From NCBI GenBank assembly GCA_020847555.1, contig JADLBT010000315.1:1-14172 (forward strand): DNA of 14,172 nucleotides. Direction: 5' to 3'. Shown one piece after another: positions 13,712 to 14,172 of this stretch. The stretch is from Gemmataceae bacterium (GTDB taxonomy: Bacteria; Planctomycetota; Planctomycetia; Gemmatales; Gemmataceae). Under the pieces are notes generated by a model that saw only the letters and a list, made by a program, of their open reading frames with translations, made no database searches and was not told the origin of the DNA. Both the position numbers and the translations under genes were made by a program. How positions within the stretch are numbered: the stretch's first letter is position 1; each line of letters starts with the position of its first letter.

Positions 13712-14172
13712 CTACCGGGTAACCAGGAGGCCGCCGAGGTGGCCGCCCATGCGGGCGATGGCCCGGGTGGCGGCGCGAACCTCCGGTCGGGCGGCCTCTT
13801 CCGGGTCGAGGACCAGCAGCACCCGGTCCGAGGCGCCGACGAGAGCCGCCATGTCCAGGCCGCCGTCCCACGTCGGACCGTCCACGAAGACCAGGTCAAA
13901 GCGCCGCTTCAGCCAGGCCGCCAGCCAGCGCGCCGCCTCCGCACCTAGCATGCTCTCACGTACCCCGCCACCAGCCGTCAGGGCGTGCAGACGCTCCTGC
14001 GCAGTGTGGCGGAGAGCCTGGTCCAGGGCAGCGGTGCCGGCCAGGATCTCACGCAGCCCCGGGGACGAGACGACGCCCAGCCGGGACGCCACCGCCGGCC
14101 GCTTCAGGTTCGCGTCCACCACCACCACCTCGCTGCCGTCGGCCGCCGCGCAGACCGCGAGATTGAGCAGGG
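13712..14172 (-). CDS. CpsD/CapB-like P-loop ATPase (BY-kinase fold), N-terminus beyond the window
   Basis: About 152 residues of the C-terminal part are present; the gene runs off the right edge. The frame is open to 14172, with LLNLAVCAAADGSEVVVVDA matching the helix after the P-loop and the Walker A' strand. Walker A' is VVVDANLKRP and Walker B is FDLVFVDGPTW, the pattern of bacterial tyrosine kinases of exopolysaccharide export and related ParA/MinD-like ATPases. The segment GLREILAG between them is typical of the CpsD group. The visible part contains no tyrosine and ends at GGHLGGLLVTR, without the C-terminal Tyr cluster that BY-kinases autophosphorylate. An ATPase role in polysaccharide assembly without Tyr autophosphorylation is therefore likely. 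The GTG at 14128 is an internal codon, not the start. The P-loop itself lies outside the window. Confidence 0.78.
   Translation of the reverse strand, partial: LLNLAVCAAADGSEVVVVDANLKRPAVASRLGVVSSPGLREILAGTAALDQALRHTAQERLHALTAGGGVRESMLGAEAARWLAAWLKRRFDLVFVDGPTWDGGLDMAALVGASDRVLLVLDPEEAARPEVRAATRAIARMGGHLGGLLVTR

Overview
The window is GC-rich and comes from a large-genome bacterium. I infer a planctomycete, probably Gemmata-like. The reasons are the very high GC at third codon positions, the use of GTG starts, paired methyltransferase-regulatory-domain paralogues, a transmembrane Ser/Thr kinase with a large TPR ectodomain, and long GC-rich intergenic hairpins. This is inference from gene content; no rRNA or other marker gene is present. 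I saw no tRNA, rRNA, CRISPR array, insertion sequence or phage gene.

Layout. (1) 43-666, minus strand: a DUF47/PhoU-like protein of the kind usually paired with a Pit phosphate transporter. (2) 667-1040: a divergent intergenic region with overlapping inverted repeats and a plausible sigma-70-type promoter whose -35 lies in a perfect 14-bp palindrome. (3) 1041-4553: three type VI secretion genes, tssA (baseplate/cap), tssC (large sheath subunit) and hcp (inner tube). No tssB lies between tssA and tssC, and no other secretion core gene is in the window. A hairpin follows tssC, hcp has a long foldable leader, and a terminator-like hairpin follows hcp. (4) 4660-7844: two tandem paralogues of the class I methyltransferase family that carries the MethyTransf_Reg domain and includes rickettsial protein-lysine methyltransferases. 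(5) 8016-8654: a secreted cupredoxin-like gene cut by an in-frame TAG. (6) 8798-12451: a very large membrane Ser/Thr kinase with a Pro-rich linker, one TM segment, two beta-sandwich-like repeats and about 12 TPRs. (7) 12452-12750: two very long GC-rich hairpins. (8) 12751-13626: an N-carbamoylputrescine amidase-like nitrilase-family enzyme. (9) 13712 to the right edge, minus strand: the C-terminal part of a CpsD/CapB-like P-loop protein, convergent with the amidase across a strong hairpin.

How the genes may work together. TssA, TssC and Hcp are parts of a contractile injection machine and must work with components encoded elsewhere. The two methyltransferases follow hcp on the same strand. 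Because relatives methylate lysines of surface proteins, I suggest as a hypothesis that they modify secreted, surface or secretion-apparatus proteins. The kinase could sense an envelope signal through its ectodomain. Its candidate promoter shares the octamer CGCTTGCG at the -35 with the tssA promoter, so co-regulation is possible but unproven. The DUF47 protein, the amidase and the CpsD-like protein look like unrelated neighbours.
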